From PALSA-926 sp964476835 (lineage in GTDB: Bacteria; Pseudomonadota; Alphaproteobacteria; Micavibrionales; UBA2020): DNA of 64,000 bases. Location: the NCBI GenBank assembly GCA_964476835.1, contig CAYZCE010000006.1:1-64000 (forward strand), read 5' to 3'. Positions 17,322-26,046 of the stretch are shown piece by piece; within the stretch, counting starts at the first letter, position 1, and each line of letters begins with the position of its first letter. A program made the translations under genes and the position numbers. The notes beneath the pieces were generated by a model. That model did no database searches and had not been told where the DNA came from. It was given only the letters and a program-made list of their open reading frames with translations.

Positions 17322-17744
17322 ATGAGTAATATTGTTCCTCCAATCCCATTAGTTGAACTGCGCCAGAAATGGACGGAATTGTGGGGTATGCAGCCCCATG
17401 TGCGTATTGGACGAATTACTCTTGAGAAGAGCATAGACTTCAAAATTCGCGAAACACGTGGCGAGTGGTTGAATGAAGAGCAACAGAAGCGGTTGGATAA
17501 TCTTGTTATCTCTTACAAGCGCAACCCAAAATTTTTCGACGAAGGTCTATCCGAGCTAAAACCAGGCTTGCGACTGGTCAAAAATTATAATGGTGAACAC
17601 CACCGTGTCGAGGTCCTGATAAGTGGCTTTGAATATCGCGGCAAGACCTACGGCAGCCTCTCTGAGATTGCTACTGTCATTTCTGGAACGCGATGGAACG
17701 GCTGGGTCTTTTTTGGCCTTAAGAAACGCGGAAAAAAATCATGA
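17322..17744 (+). CDS. DUF2924 protein, recombinase partner
   Basis: 140 residues. The motifs ELRQKWTELWG near the N-terminus, GLRLVKNYNGEHHRVEVL and SLSEIATVISGTRWNGWVFFGL near the C-terminus define DUF2924. Genes of this family sit directly before a large serine recombinase in many alphaproteobacterial islands, as here (ATGA overlap with the next gene). The C-terminal half resembles small DNA-binding modules; an accessory role in recombination is inferred from context only. ATG 17322 is preferred to the TTG at 17316. Confidence 0.85.
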   Translation: MSNIVPPIPLVELRQKWTELWGMQPHVRIGRITLEKSIDFKIRETRGEWLNEEQQKRLDNLVISYKRNPKFFDEGLSELKPGLRLVKNYNGEHHRVEVLISGFEYRGKTYGSLSEIATVISGTRWNGWVFFGLKKRGKKS

Positions 17745-19288
17745 AACCCGCCATACAAAAATGTGCCATCTATACTCGTAAATCCCACGAGAAAGGCTTA
17801 GAACAGGAGTTTAATAGTCTAGATGCCCAGCGTGAAGCGTGTCTAGCTTACATCACGAGCCAGAAGTCCGAGGGTTGGACGCCGGTCAAACAGCTTTACG
17901 ATGATGGCGGATACTCTGGCGGAACAATCGATCGTCCTGCGCTCCAGCAGCTAATGGAGGACATCAAGACTGGCAAGATCAATATCGTTGTCGTTTACAA
18001 GATTGATCGGCTGACACGTTCTCTTGCCGATTTTGCCAAATTGGTAGATGTATTTGATCAATACGGTGTGAGTTTTGTGAGCGTAACCCAGAGTTTTAAT
18101 ACCACAACATCCATGGGGCGTCTGACACTGAACGTCTTGCTATCCTTCGCGCAGTTCGAGCGAGAGGTTATTGGGGAGCGCATCCGGGATAAAATAGCCG
18201 CTAGCAAGAGGAAAGGGATGTGGATGGGCGGGTGCCCTCCATTGGGCTATGACGTTAAAGAACGTCAATTAATCATCAATGAGAAAGAGGTGGATACAGT
18301 TCGGTACATTTTCGACTGTTATCTGGACTTCAAGACCATTCCTCGGCTGGTAGAACACCTCACTATGAAAGGCATCAAAAGTAAGGCATGGGTCTCTGTA
18401 ACCGGTCGGGAGCATAAGGGGCAACCGTATGGGCAGGGAGGGCTGCATCATCTGCTAAGTAATCCTGTTTATGCAGGCTATATCCGACATAGGAAAGAAA
18501 TATATGAAGGAATACACGAATCCATTATCCCGCGCGATAAATGGCAGTTTGTCCAAGATCTTCTGGTGGTAAGGTCTCGCACAGAGCGTGGTCATAAAAA
18601 CCAGTCTTTAGAATATATCCTAAAAGGTAAAATCTTTGATACTGAGGGTGTCATCTATACGTCCATGCGCTCAAATAAAGGCGGAAAACACTACTATTAC
18701 TATGTCAGTCGGAACCTGGCGCAGAACAAGAATTCATTGAAAAAGGTTATAGGTCGGCTGCCGTCACATGAAATCGAAGCCCTAGTTGTGACAGCTACCC
18801 GCGCGGAATTGGCAAACATTAAAAGGTTGTCAGACATCCTGCATCTTGACATGGAGCAGCACTACAAGTTTCTGGAGCATATCTCAAAGAGGGCGGAGAC
18901 CGCAGGTCTGTATAAGGCTGTCCACAAGGTAATCGTTGATACAGACAATCTTCGCATCGATATTTGCCTAGAGAAACTGGCAACGGTTCTCAACGAAGAT
19001 ATGAACGTCTCGCTACCATTAGATGCAGCAACAGGAACGCACTGCATTACAATCCCATATCATACAAAACGTGCGCGAAGGGGAGCGGTAATGATTCAGA
19101 CCGGCGACAAAACCGATCCGCTCGATTTGCCGAAGAGTAAAATTGAGATGCTTGTGAAGGGGGTCATTTGGCGTGACGAACATTTCCATGGAAGAACATT
19201 TGCCGAGATTGCGAAAGAGAACGGATGCTCACGTTCGTATGTGATGCGTGTCGTGGACTATAGTTTCTCGCCTCTAGACAGGCTTTAG
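17741..19288 (+). CDS. Large serine recombinase
   Basis: A 515-residue site-specific recombinase. Residues 1-145 form the resolvase catalytic domain with nucleophile Ser15 in CAIYTRKS, the DGGYSGGTIDRPALQQL motif and YKIDRLTRSL. A 'recombinase' DNA-binding domain follows (GCPPLGYDV to about residue 290), and a C-terminal zinc-ribbon-like/helical part ends with an HTH-like EIAKENGCSRSYVMRVV. It is translated with DUF2924. It is the only recognisable integrase in the island, yet serine integrases rarely use tRNA genes, so its real attachment site may lie elsewhere. Confidence 0.93.
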   Translation: MKPAIQKCAIYTRKSHEKGLEQEFNSLDAQREACLAYITSQKSEGWTPVKQLYDDGGYSGGTIDRPALQQLMEDIKTGKINIVVVYKIDRLTRSLADFAKLVDVFDQYGVSFVSVTQSFNTTTSMGRLTLNVLLSFAQFEREVIGERIRDKIAASKRKGMWMGGCPPLGYDVKERQLIINEKEVDTVRYIFDCYLDFKTIPRLVEHLTMKGIKSKAWVSVTGREHKGQPYGQGGLHHLLSNPVYAGYIRHRKEIYEGIHESIIPRDKWQFVQDLLVVRSRTERGHKNQSLEYILKGKIFDTEGVIYTSMRSNKGGKHYYYYVSRNLAQNKNSLKKVIGRLPSHEIEALVVTATRAELANIKRLSDILHLDMEQHYKFLEHISKRAETAGLYKAVHKVIVDTDNLRIDICLEKLATVLNEDMNVSLPLDAATGTHCITIPYHTKRARRGAVMIQTGDKTDPLDLPKSKIEMLVKGVIWRDEHFHGRTFAEIAKENGCSRSYVMRVVDYSFSPLDRL

Positions 19289-19331
19289 GCGGCTCATTTC
19301 CAGTGTTTACGTGATAACATACATTAAGTTA

Positions 19332-21164
19332 TTAATTGAGGGATTGTGTTAATATTACTTCAAGATCTGAAGAAATTTTTCTGCATTCTGGACTCTCTGA
19401 TCTGAGAATTTGCTCCCAAAGACGTATTTGAGATCCTCCCAAAATGAAGTTGTTCATTTCGGCAAGTAATCTTTTGCCGTAGAAATTCTTTCTGGCTTCT
19501 TCAGTCCATCCATGCTCTATGGATGCTGCAAGTCTCTGGGTCCAGTCGCGCACACTTTCTTGAATGTATTCATCACTAAATTGCGCCCCTAGGTTCTTTA
19601 TAAGCGTATTCTTTCTCTCCAGCATGCTTTGCACAATTTCATTTTCTCCAGTGTCTGATTCAACCTTTGGAGAAATGTCCATGCTTGGCGTTGATAAATA
19701 GACTTCTTGCTTGGTGTAATTGGCTGCGCAGAATTTTATCTGGGCTTTTGCTCTCTTTAAAAGCTCTCCTTCTATTTGCTGAAGTGAGAAATTTTTATGT
19801 GGTGCTAAGGTCTGTGCAATTGAATGCAGTGCTGAGGGCACCAGGAAAGCGTTCTCAATATGGTAGAATGGTAGTATTGTTAATCTTCCGCCAGATTTCT
19901 TTATTAACTCGGCGACTTTTTTGTCCGTTAATCCATCTCTATCTCTGATCATTCTAAGCTCTAGGCCCAGTAGCCCCCGACTCAGTATCTCTGAGAAGTG
20001 ACTCAGATTTTCAATCATTCTACAATTGGAAGATGGAATAATAGCGACATCTTTTTTCTTTGATAAGGCAAGCGTAGAAAAAACTATTCTATCTATGCTC
20101 ACTTCAGTGCCTTCCACAAACAGCAGGCGTTTTCCTAGGGAAAGCATTCCTATTGTTTCTCTCAGGTTGGGAATATCGGTGATATCGGCGAGAGTGTTTT
20201 TATCTATTCTTTTAATTTGATTTTCACCTTTGGCCTTAGATACAGGCCGCAGAAACCAAACCCCAGTATCAAAAGACGATCCAATTACATCTGCTGAATG
20301 AGTAAAAAGTATAAATTGGTTATTCTTTCCGATTGAATGCAGGCTACGCAATAACCGATAAGATAATTCGGGGTGTAGGTGAAGTTCAGGCTCATCAATA
20401 AGAATTATTGAGTCTTCCGGGTTCTGCATCTGAATATCAAAGGTAATGGCAATGACCTCTTTCTCGCCTGACGATAATTGGTGAAAGTTACGAATGTTTC
20501 CCTTCTCGTCGTAGAATTGTATGGAATGACTGGATGGATTAATTGGTACCATCTTCTTGGGATATAGAAGGTCATTAAAAATATTAACAAATTTTTCTGT
20601 GGGATCTTGTAGCTTTGCAATTTCTACTTTTTCTGGCTGAGAATTTTCTTTGGAAAATTCTTCGGCTGCTTGGGTACCGTATTGGGTTACAAGCTTGGTT
20701 TTCATTCTATATAAGGTGTCAATCACGTCTTGAAAGCGGTCATTAACATTGCCGAGATAATGGCTGAACCCGATGTTTTCGGTTTCAGGTTCTCCTAGCT
20801 GCGCTATGCCGTACTGTTGGAAGTTGACGTTCTGAATTTGTCGATCCGAGTTAATGTGTATTAGGCGTGTTTTGGCAGATATTTTCTTTCTATCTCTTCT
20901 TAAATAACTAAAGAACCCATCGTCCGGCAGGCTAATTTCTTCGGCGTTTTTTAACGAATTTTTTTCTTCTGTATTGGTTGGTTGTAAAATAATTTTGCAA
21001 TTCGTGGGAGGGGACCCATTCTGGAACGTTTGAATAATGGCGGTTTTGACGGTCGTTTTTCCTACTCCATTCGGTCCGGCAATGACGACAGTGTTTCCCA
21101 TTTCTAAGAAGTGGGCATCTTCTATAACTTGGAAATTCTTAATATGAAGCTCTTTTATTCTCAT
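19332..21164 (-). CDS. OLD-family ATPase with TOPRIM nuclease domain
   Basis: 610 residues. The N-terminal ABC/SMC-like ATPase has Walker A GPNGVGKTT (residues 30-38), signature LSSGEKEVIAI, Walker B SIILIDEPELHLHPE and a switch His (LFTHSAD). A TOPRIM nuclease follows: LLFVEGTEVSIDR with the catalytic Glu, and MIRDRDGLTD with the DxD metal ligands. OLD proteins are DNA nucleases, several of them anti-phage. No UvrD-like partner is adjacent, so this looks like a class 1, single-gene OLD rather than Gabija. AT-rich, like its neighbours. Confidence 0.88.
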   Translation of the reverse strand: MRIKELHIKNFQVIEDAHFLEMGNTVVIAGPNGVGKTTVKTAIIQTFQNGSPPTNCKIILQPTNTEEKNSLKNAEEISLPDDGFFSYLRRDRKKISAKTRLIHINSDRQIQNVNFQQYGIAQLGEPETENIGFSHYLGNVNDRFQDVIDTLYRMKTKLVTQYGTQAAEEFSKENSQPEKVEIAKLQDPTEKFVNIFNDLLYPKKMVPINPSSHSIQFYDEKGNIRNFHQLSSGEKEVIAITFDIQMQNPEDSIILIDEPELHLHPELSYRLLRSLHSIGKNNQFILFTHSADVIGSSFDTGVWFLRPVSKAKGENQIKRIDKNTLADITDIPNLRETIGMLSLGKRLLFVEGTEVSIDRIVFSTLALSKKKDVAIIPSSNCRMIENLSHFSEILSRGLLGLELRMIRDRDGLTDKKVAELIKKSGGRLTILPFYHIENAFLVPSALHSIAQTLAPHKNFSLQQIEGELLKRAKAQIKFCAANYTKQEVYLSTPSMDISPKVESDTGENEIVQSMLERKNTLIKNLGAQFSDEYIQESVRDWTQRLAASIEHGWTEEARKNFYGKRLLAEMNNFILGGSQIRLWEQILRSESPECRKISSDLEVILTQSLN

Positions 21165-21192
21165 TTTGAATTCCTACTTAGGAAGGCCCTTT

Positions 21193-21399
21193 TTAACGTT
21201 TGCACTTGTGGCAACCGTAGTGATTGTGGGTGGAGGAGTTTTTATAGTGGCCCCCTTTGTGGGAGGAGCCATGTCCGCCTTGATAGTGCCCGCCATGACT
21301 CGATTTATGATGGGAGCCTGAATAGCGTACTTTTGCAAATGCGGGCAGAGACTGTAGGCTCAGAGCAAGAATGGTGATAGCTACGAGAAGAGTTTTCAT
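21193..21399 (-). CDS. Small exported His/Gly/Ser-rich protein
   Basis: 68 residues starting MKTLLVAITILALSLQSLPA with a clear signal peptide (cleavage near AFAKV). The mature part is short and rich in His, Gly and Ser (SGSHHKSSHGGHYQGGHGSS) and ends GCHKCKR with two Cys. Such composition can bind metal ions, but this is inference. It ends at 21193, 29 bases before the start of the OLD gene further along the same strand. It is the last gene of a seven-gene run of exported proteins. Confidence 0.65.
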   Translation of the reverse strand: MKTLLVAITILALSLQSLPAFAKVRYSGSHHKSSHGGHYQGGHGSSHKGGHYKNSSTHNHYGCHKCKR

Positions 21400-21415
21400 C
21401 TTTGTTTCCAATCTA

Positions 21416-21883
21416 TTAATTATTTACTGATTTGGTCTGTTCATTACTAGCAGACTTCGGGGGAGCGATAACTGTCGTTTTACCCATTTCAACGGTGATG
21501 TTGGTGGGGTAGTCAAATCCAGCGCCGTTGGAGGCGTCTACAGCGTAACCGATTAAACCGCCCGCTACGATGTTTCCAACTACGCCGCCGTTTGCACTAG
21601 ACTTTACGGAGGCTGCGCCGTTGCGGAGGCCTTTTTTCTTGCATGTAATGGTCATATCGCCATAGCTTTTTTGAATCATGACACTACCAGGACTGGTTAC
21701 ATACCACGTACCTTTATCATTTAAGAGGGAACATTTTGCGTCATCAACGTCACTGCCGGCGCTACTGATTGTGTTCACAGATACGGGTTGCATCTTTCCA
21801 TTGGTGATTGATGCACATCCTGAAAGCAAAAGGATTGCGAGGACGGGGGCGATGGTGCGTAGAGCTTGAGTGGTCATTCTCAT
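21416..21883 (-). CDS. Lipoprotein with glycine-rich segment
   Basis: 155 residues. A signal peptide ends in a lipobox LLLSGC, so the mature protein is lipidated. The pattern KCSLLNDKGTWYVTSPGSV, ITCKKKG and GNIVAGGLIGYAVDASNGAG matches a widespread alphaproteobacterial lipoprotein type whose Gly-rich stretch resembles the glycine-zipper proteins. Role unknown, probably outer-membrane or periplasmic. It continues the same-strand run of exported proteins. Confidence 0.75.
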   Translation of the reverse strand: MRMTTQALRTIAPVLAILLLSGCASITNGKMQPVSVNTISSAGSDVDDAKCSLLNDKGTWYVTSPGSVMIQKSYGDMTITCKKKGLRNGAASVKSSANGGVVGNIVAGGLIGYAVDASNGAGFDYPTNITVEMGKTTVIAPPKSASNEQTKSVNN

Positions 21884-21910
21884 AATTTTTTCTATGCATG
21901 GGTTGTTTGA

Positions 21911-22492
21911 TTAGTCTTCGGATACCGTGTTGCCGACCCCGGTGTCTCTGACTTGAACTTGTGGGCTGACGTTTTTCTCTATCGTTACATTGATACCAGT
22001 GCCTGTAAGGGAAAGTAAAAGCGGCTGGCCTTTCGGAAGGTATACGCGCTGCCTGGCTCCAGTGGACGAGATAGCTGTACTCTGAAGCGGTATAGACTCA
22101 TCGCCTTCTTTAATGCTTAGCGTCACTCCGGTTCCAGATACTTGTAGCTCTGCATTTTGCTGCGGCGATACTGCGCTTCTTTCACCTAACGGTTGGGGGC
22201 TTTTATATTCATCGCGGTGCTTTATATCGTGCTTGATAGTATCGGGTATTGCGTAGCCATTAATTGTGATCAAGCTATTGCCGGTATTTATAACATTGTT
22301 ATTGGAGATGTTTGAGGTTGCAACAGCTGTGCCGTCTCCCGTCGATACAGCGTAAGCGTCATGTTGTTTGATTTGTGTTCCGTTGGTAGTCGCCCCATCC
22401 CCGCCGGAGTGGGTAATTAAGGCTGCCAGCAAGCCAAAGATACCCGTTATAATGGCTATTACTGCAGGGTGACTAAGTGAAAAATTCTTCAT
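21911..22492 (-). CDS. Membrane-anchored protein, unknown
   Basis: 193 residues with one N-terminal transmembrane segment (residues 9-27, AVIAIITGIFGLLAALI). The exposed part is Asn/Thr/Gly-rich and beta-like, with two similar stretches (LQVSGTGVTLSIKEGDES and LLSLTGTGINVTIEKN). These look like an internal repeat of a small beta unit. No known family recognised. It sits inside the cluster of exported proteins at 21193-24042. Confidence 0.6.
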   Translation of the reverse strand: MKNFSLSHPAVIAIITGIFGLLAALITHSGGDGATTNGTQIKQHDAYAVSTGDGTAVATSNISNNNVINTGNSLITINGYAIPDTIKHDIKHRDEYKSPQPLGERSAVSPQQNAELQVSGTGVTLSIKEGDESIPLQSTAISSTGARQRVYLPKGQPLLLSLTGTGINVTIEKNVSPQVQVRDTGVGNTVSED

Positions 22493-22570
22493 TGAAGGCG
22501 CGCTTTTCTAATTGTTGTCTTTTGTGTGGTGTCGATTACTTGGATGCTGAGTTTTTTATCAGTAAGGTGT

Positions 22571-22855
22571 TCAGTCATCGGAATTATCTGTATCGCTATC
22601 CTCGTTGTCTTCTTGTTGATCTGATGCCTGTTGTTCGACATAGGACCTACATCCCTCTATAAAGGATTGAGAATTCCCACCACAACCGTCCGGGTCAGAT
22701 ATATCTTTTTGTTCAGCCCACTTATATCCAGCTTCATGCCCAGAGCAATCTTCTATGCAGGGGTAACCATTGAAGTAATCTTCAGCACGAACGTTAGTAC
22801 TAAGCGCTATGACTACAAGAAGAACACTGAACGATAGGGTTACTTTCGAATTCAT
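22571..22855 (-). CDS. Small secreted Cys-containing protein
   Basis: 94 residues from the Met at 22855. A signal peptide (to NVRAED) precedes a compact Cys-rich domain: NGYPCIEDCSGHEAGYKWAE, then DPDGCGGNSQSFIEGCRSYV. The tail is very acidic. I know this CxxxCxGHxAGYxWAE pattern as a recurrent uncharacterised family in proteobacteria. Two disulfides are likely in the periplasm. Role unknown. Confidence 0.7.
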   Translation of the reverse strand: MNSKVTLSFSVLLVVIALSTNVRAEDYFNGYPCIEDCSGHEAGYKWAEQKDISDPDGCGGNSQSFIEGCRSYVEQQASDQQEDNEDSDTDNSDD

Positions 22856-22866
22856 CTGTCTACGCC

Positions 22867-23442
22867 TTAAGGGTACGGCTTCGGGGTGATATTGCAGGCT
22901 GTTCCAGCGCCCACACGACATACATCACTCGTCCGAATGCATGTATTGCCGCAGGCTTTGCCGCTGTAGCACTGAGGGGATCCAGAGAGATCTTGTGAGC
23001 AAAGTAGGGGGCTGTTGTATCCGCCACCTCCACCACCACGGCCATCTAGGCAATGCGTGTTAGAACAAGCAATTGCAGCGACAGTAATAACTGCTGCGAC
23101 ACCTACGACCTTAGCTATGTCATTCGCCTGCTGCTCTTCTGCGGTTTTCTGATTACAAAAGTTGGAGATGTTTTTATAAGCGGTCTTTTCTGAGATTTTC
23201 TTCTTATTGACCTTGTCTTTTTGCCCCTTTAAGAAGGCCATCATATCAGAGGATGTTTTTGTGTAATATTTGTCGTTTTCCTCTTCAGGAACGGTCAGAC
23301 TCTTTTTCGTGCAATCGTAGAACTTATTAAAGCGTGCGGTACCGTAGCCGCAGGCATCCATTTTCTTTTCGAAGGTGCCGTACCTGCTGGCGCAAGCTGT
23401 CAGCAGAAAACATGCTAAAATAATGAGTAATTTAGTTTTCAC
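22867..23442 (-). CDS. Lipoprotein with Cys-rich C-terminus
   Basis: 191 residues. Lipobox LLTAC at residues 14-18, then a helical charged domain (to about residue 105), a hydrophobic Ala/Val stretch (VVGVAAVITVAAIAC), a Gly run and a Cys-rich C-terminal part (CSQDLSGSPQCYSGKACGNTC). The C-terminal Cys pattern resembles short domains found in secreted proteins. Its start overlaps the next upstream gene by 11 bases. Unknown function. Confidence 0.65.
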   Translation of the reverse strand: MKTKLLIILACFLLTACASRYGTFEKKMDACGYGTARFNKFYDCTKKSLTVPEEENDKYYTKTSSDMMAFLKGQKDKVNKKKISEKTAYKNISNFCNQKTAEEQQANDIAKVVGVAAVITVAAIACSNTHCLDGRGGGGGGYNSPLLCSQDLSGSPQCYSGKACGNTCIRTSDVCRVGAGTACNITPKPYP

Positions 23443-23740
23443 GATGCAGCTTTCTATAGGTCTCTACCATCTCATCAGAGACATCGCTTGGATAGCAAAG
23501 AGGGGAATACCCGCCGGGCTTAGAGTAGGCGCTCCTGAGGCCGCAACTGTGGCCCCTTCGGTCTGCATTATAAGGACAAGGACAATTGCCCGGGTAGGAG
23601 GCAAGAGACTGACGAATAATCTCCTGTCTGATTTGGTCGTTCGTCAGTTCGTTTGCCGCATAGGTATTAGTGCTGAGAAAAATAATTCCAGCACAAAAAG
23701 CACTCTGCAGTAGCCTCATTGATGCAAGCTTGCTCAACAT
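23432..23740 (-). CDS. Small secreted CxCPYN-type protein
   Basis: 102 residues with a signal peptide (cleavage near TYAAN). The mature part has NCPCPYNADRRGHSCGLRSA, SKPGG and CYPSDVS. The chromosomal gene at 46262-46540 encodes the same pattern (CACPYNVDKAGRACGSKSS, CFGEDVP), so island and host carry homologues. Start chosen 2 bases after the stop of the upstream gene; Met8 is an alternative. Function unknown. Confidence 0.7.
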   Translation of the reverse strand: MLSKLASMRLLQSAFCAGIIFLSTNTYAANELTNDQIRQEIIRQSLASYPGNCPCPYNADRRGHSCGLRSAYSKPGGYSPLCYPSDVSDEMVETYRKLHREN

Positions 23741-23742
23741 GC

Positions 23743-24042
23743 TTAACGACCGTAAGAGCCGTACGGAGAAGGGGTGTTGCTACCATACGGGGATTGGGTA
23801 CCGTAGGAGCCGTTACCGCCGCCGTAGTACGGTTGTTGCGGCTTGGTGCCTTCTTGGCCGGTGTAGGGGTTGGTATTGCCTTGTGTGGACCAGTTGTTGT
23901 TGGGATTGCCGTCGGGATCGGAGCGATAGTGTGGCTGGACGTAAGTGCCGTCTTTACGGTAGTAGCCATCAACGTGTACGTCTGCGAGAGAAGGTGTCAC
24001 GAAAAGGCAGATGAAGGAGAGGGTGAGAAGGTACTTTTGCAT
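23743..24042 (-). CDS. Small secreted Gly/Pro/Tyr-rich protein
   Basis: 99 residues with a signal peptide (to PSLADV). The mature protein begins VDGYYRKDGTYVQPHYRSDP and NNNWSTQGNTNPYTG, a motif found in many small secreted proteins of unknown role, then a repetitive Pro/Tyr/Gly/Ser tail. GGAGATTTCC precedes the ATG. It is the first gene of the minus-strand run of seven exported products that ends at 21193. Confidence 0.75.
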   Translation of the reverse strand: MQKYLLTLSFICLFVTPSLADVHVDGYYRKDGTYVQPHYRSDPDGNPNNNWSTQGNTNPYTGQEGTKPQQPYYGGGNGSYGTQSPYGSNTPSPYGSYGR

Positions 24043-24324
24043 GGAAATCTCCGAGAGGGATGGTGGTTTTAGGTAAACTAAACGCCAGGTGCATCGCTGT
24101 CAACCCATGGTTGTATGTGCGCGATTTTATTCACTTTCTAAAAGGTGCTCTTCAGTCAGCGGGATCGCGCCCATGCATCTGTTGGATAACATGCAGTGTG
24201 GAAATGATTATATGGTTATTGATCGCCAAGATTGTTCTTTATTTGTTCTCAATTTTGGGGTACATTAAAATGGGATTTAGTTTAGATTACATCTGCATAT
24301 TGAATTGAAGGGATATGGCTATAG

Positions 24325-26046
24325 ATGAAATCTGCTCAGAGATATCAGGAGGTTTCTGACCAGAAAGCTGGTGGGGTAACCTACACTCCAAAAATGCTGG
24401 CAGATTTTGTTGCAGATCAAATCATTAGTGCAATGCCAGCCCTATCGCTCAAAAATCCTTTGCGGATTTTAGAACCCGCGATTGGGGATGGAGAGCTTCT
24501 TATCAGCCTTCTTGAGAAACTTCACAGATGCGGCATCAAGAAAATTGAAGTACATGCCTTTGAAACAGATGAAGTTGCAGCTGATACAGCCTCCGCACGC
24601 CTTCATAAAAAATTTCCTCATGTAACATGCCAAATAACAAGGGGAGATTTTCTTGAATTTGTGCTCAGTAACATCAGTAATGTCGGAGGGGTTTTTTCTG
24701 AAACCAAAATTAAAACCTATGACTTAATTATTGCCAATCCCCCATATGTCAGGACTCAGATTATGGGTGCAGAAAAATCTCAAGCTTTAGCTAAACAGTT
24801 TGGTTTGTCAGGCAGGGTTGATCTTTATCACGCCTTTCTAGTGGGGATGGCTCATGTTATGAGTCCCGGTGCTATTGCGGGAGTCATTGTTTCTAACCGT
24901 TTCATGACAACAAAGTCGGGGTCCTCGATCCGCCAATCTATCAAAGAAAACTTCTCCATACGCCATGTTTGGGATTTAGGAGATACAAAGATTTTCGACG
25001 CGGCTGTGTTGCCCGCCGTCCTTCTACTTGAAAAAAATAGCGTCAAAATAAATTCTTCACCTATGTTCACATCAATATACGAAACAAAAGAATCTGCTAA
25101 TGATTATGCAGCCAATGCGATTGAAGCTCTCTCTAGAGAAGGGATTGTTGAGACTAAAGAAGGTCGACGATTTCATGTTAAAAAAGGCCAGTTAGATATT
25201 AATGATAATAATAACGAAGTTTGGCGTGTAACAAATTCGGAATCAGATACATGGTTTTCTCAGGTAGAAGCCCATACTTGGAAAACCTTTAAAGACATCG
25301 GAAAAATTCGTGTGGGCGTTAAAACATGTGCCGATAAGGTTTTTATAAGAGCAGATTGGGACTCATTACCAGAGAAAGAAAGGCCTGAGCTACTGAAGCC
25401 TTTGATAACTCATCACGTATCTAGATCATTCCGTGCGATTAGAAGCAATAATGAGAAGAAAATATTATATCCTCATATCTGTGAAAATGGACAGCGGTCG
25501 CCTGTAGATATAAAAAAATATCCAAAGGCCAAAAAATACCTCGAGAAAAATCGCGAAATTCTGGAAGCCAGAAAGTATGTGATCGAAGCTGGGCGCGAAT
25601 GGTATGAACTGTGGGTTCCACAAGACCCTGATGGCTGGAGTGCGCCCAAACTTGTGTTCCGCGACATATCTGAAAAACCTCTTTTCTGGATTGACGCCGA
25701 TGGCGGCATTGTCAACGGTGACTGCTACTGGCTAACCTGCACAAAAGAAAAAGAAGCGGATTTACTTTGGTTGGCAGCTGCTGTTGCTAACTCTACCTTT
25801 ATAGAATCTTTCTATGACCGCCGCTTTAATAATAAACTTTATGCAGGACGCAGACGATTTATCACACAGTATGTCGATCAATTTCCTATTCCTGATCCAT
25901 GCACATCTCTGGCTAAAGAAATTATAGCCCTAGCAAAGCAGATATTTACATTACTTGAAGATGGAAATGCAGATCAACAGATCGCTCGTATTGACACTCT
26001 AGTCTGGAACGCGTTCGGTTTCCGTCTCAAAAAATCCAGAGGGTAA
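24325..26046 (+). CDS. Type II N6-adenine DNA methyltransferase
   Basis: 573 residues. SAM-binding motif LRILEPAIGDGELLISLLEKL, catalytic LIIANPPYV (NPPY) and an N-terminal TYTPKMLADFVADQI are typical of Eco57I/TaqI-like gamma-class enzymes. The C-terminal ~250 residues form the target-recognition region (FWIDADGGIVNGDCYWLTC, then FNNKLYAGRRRF). AAGGGAT precedes the ATG. Its 3' end overlaps by 48 bases the convergent endonuclease gene, forming a self-contained restriction-modification pair. It protects host DNA at the sites that the partner cuts. Confidence 0.9.
   Translation: MKSAQRYQEVSDQKAGGVTYTPKMLADFVADQIISAMPALSLKNPLRILEPAIGDGELLISLLEKLHRCGIKKIEVHAFETDEVAADTASARLHKKFPHVTCQITRGDFLEFVLSNISNVGGVFSETKIKTYDLIIANPPYVRTQIMGAEKSQALAKQFGLSGRVDLYHAFLVGMAHVMSPGAIAGVIVSNRFMTTKSGSSIRQSIKENFSIRHVWDLGDTKIFDAAVLPAVLLLEKNSVKINSSPMFTSIYETKESANDYAANAIEALSREGIVETKEGRRFHVKKGQLDINDNNNEVWRVTNSESDTWFSQVEAHTWKTFKDIGKIRVGVKTCADKVFIRADWDSLPEKERPELLKPLITHHVSRSFRAIRSNNEKKILYPHICENGQRSPVDIKKYPKAKKYLEKNREILEARKYVIEAGREWYELWVPQDPDGWSAPKLVFRDISEKPLFWIDADGGIVNGDCYWLTCTKEKEADLLWLAAAVANSTFIESFYDRRFNNKLYAGRRRFITQYVDQFPIPDPCTSLAKEIIALAKQIFTLLEDGNADQQIARIDTLVWNAFGFRLKKSRG

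Noticed and set aside
19332..21164. Gabija system
   Set aside because: The OLD-type protein is present, but no UvrD/PcrA-like GajB gene lies next to it.
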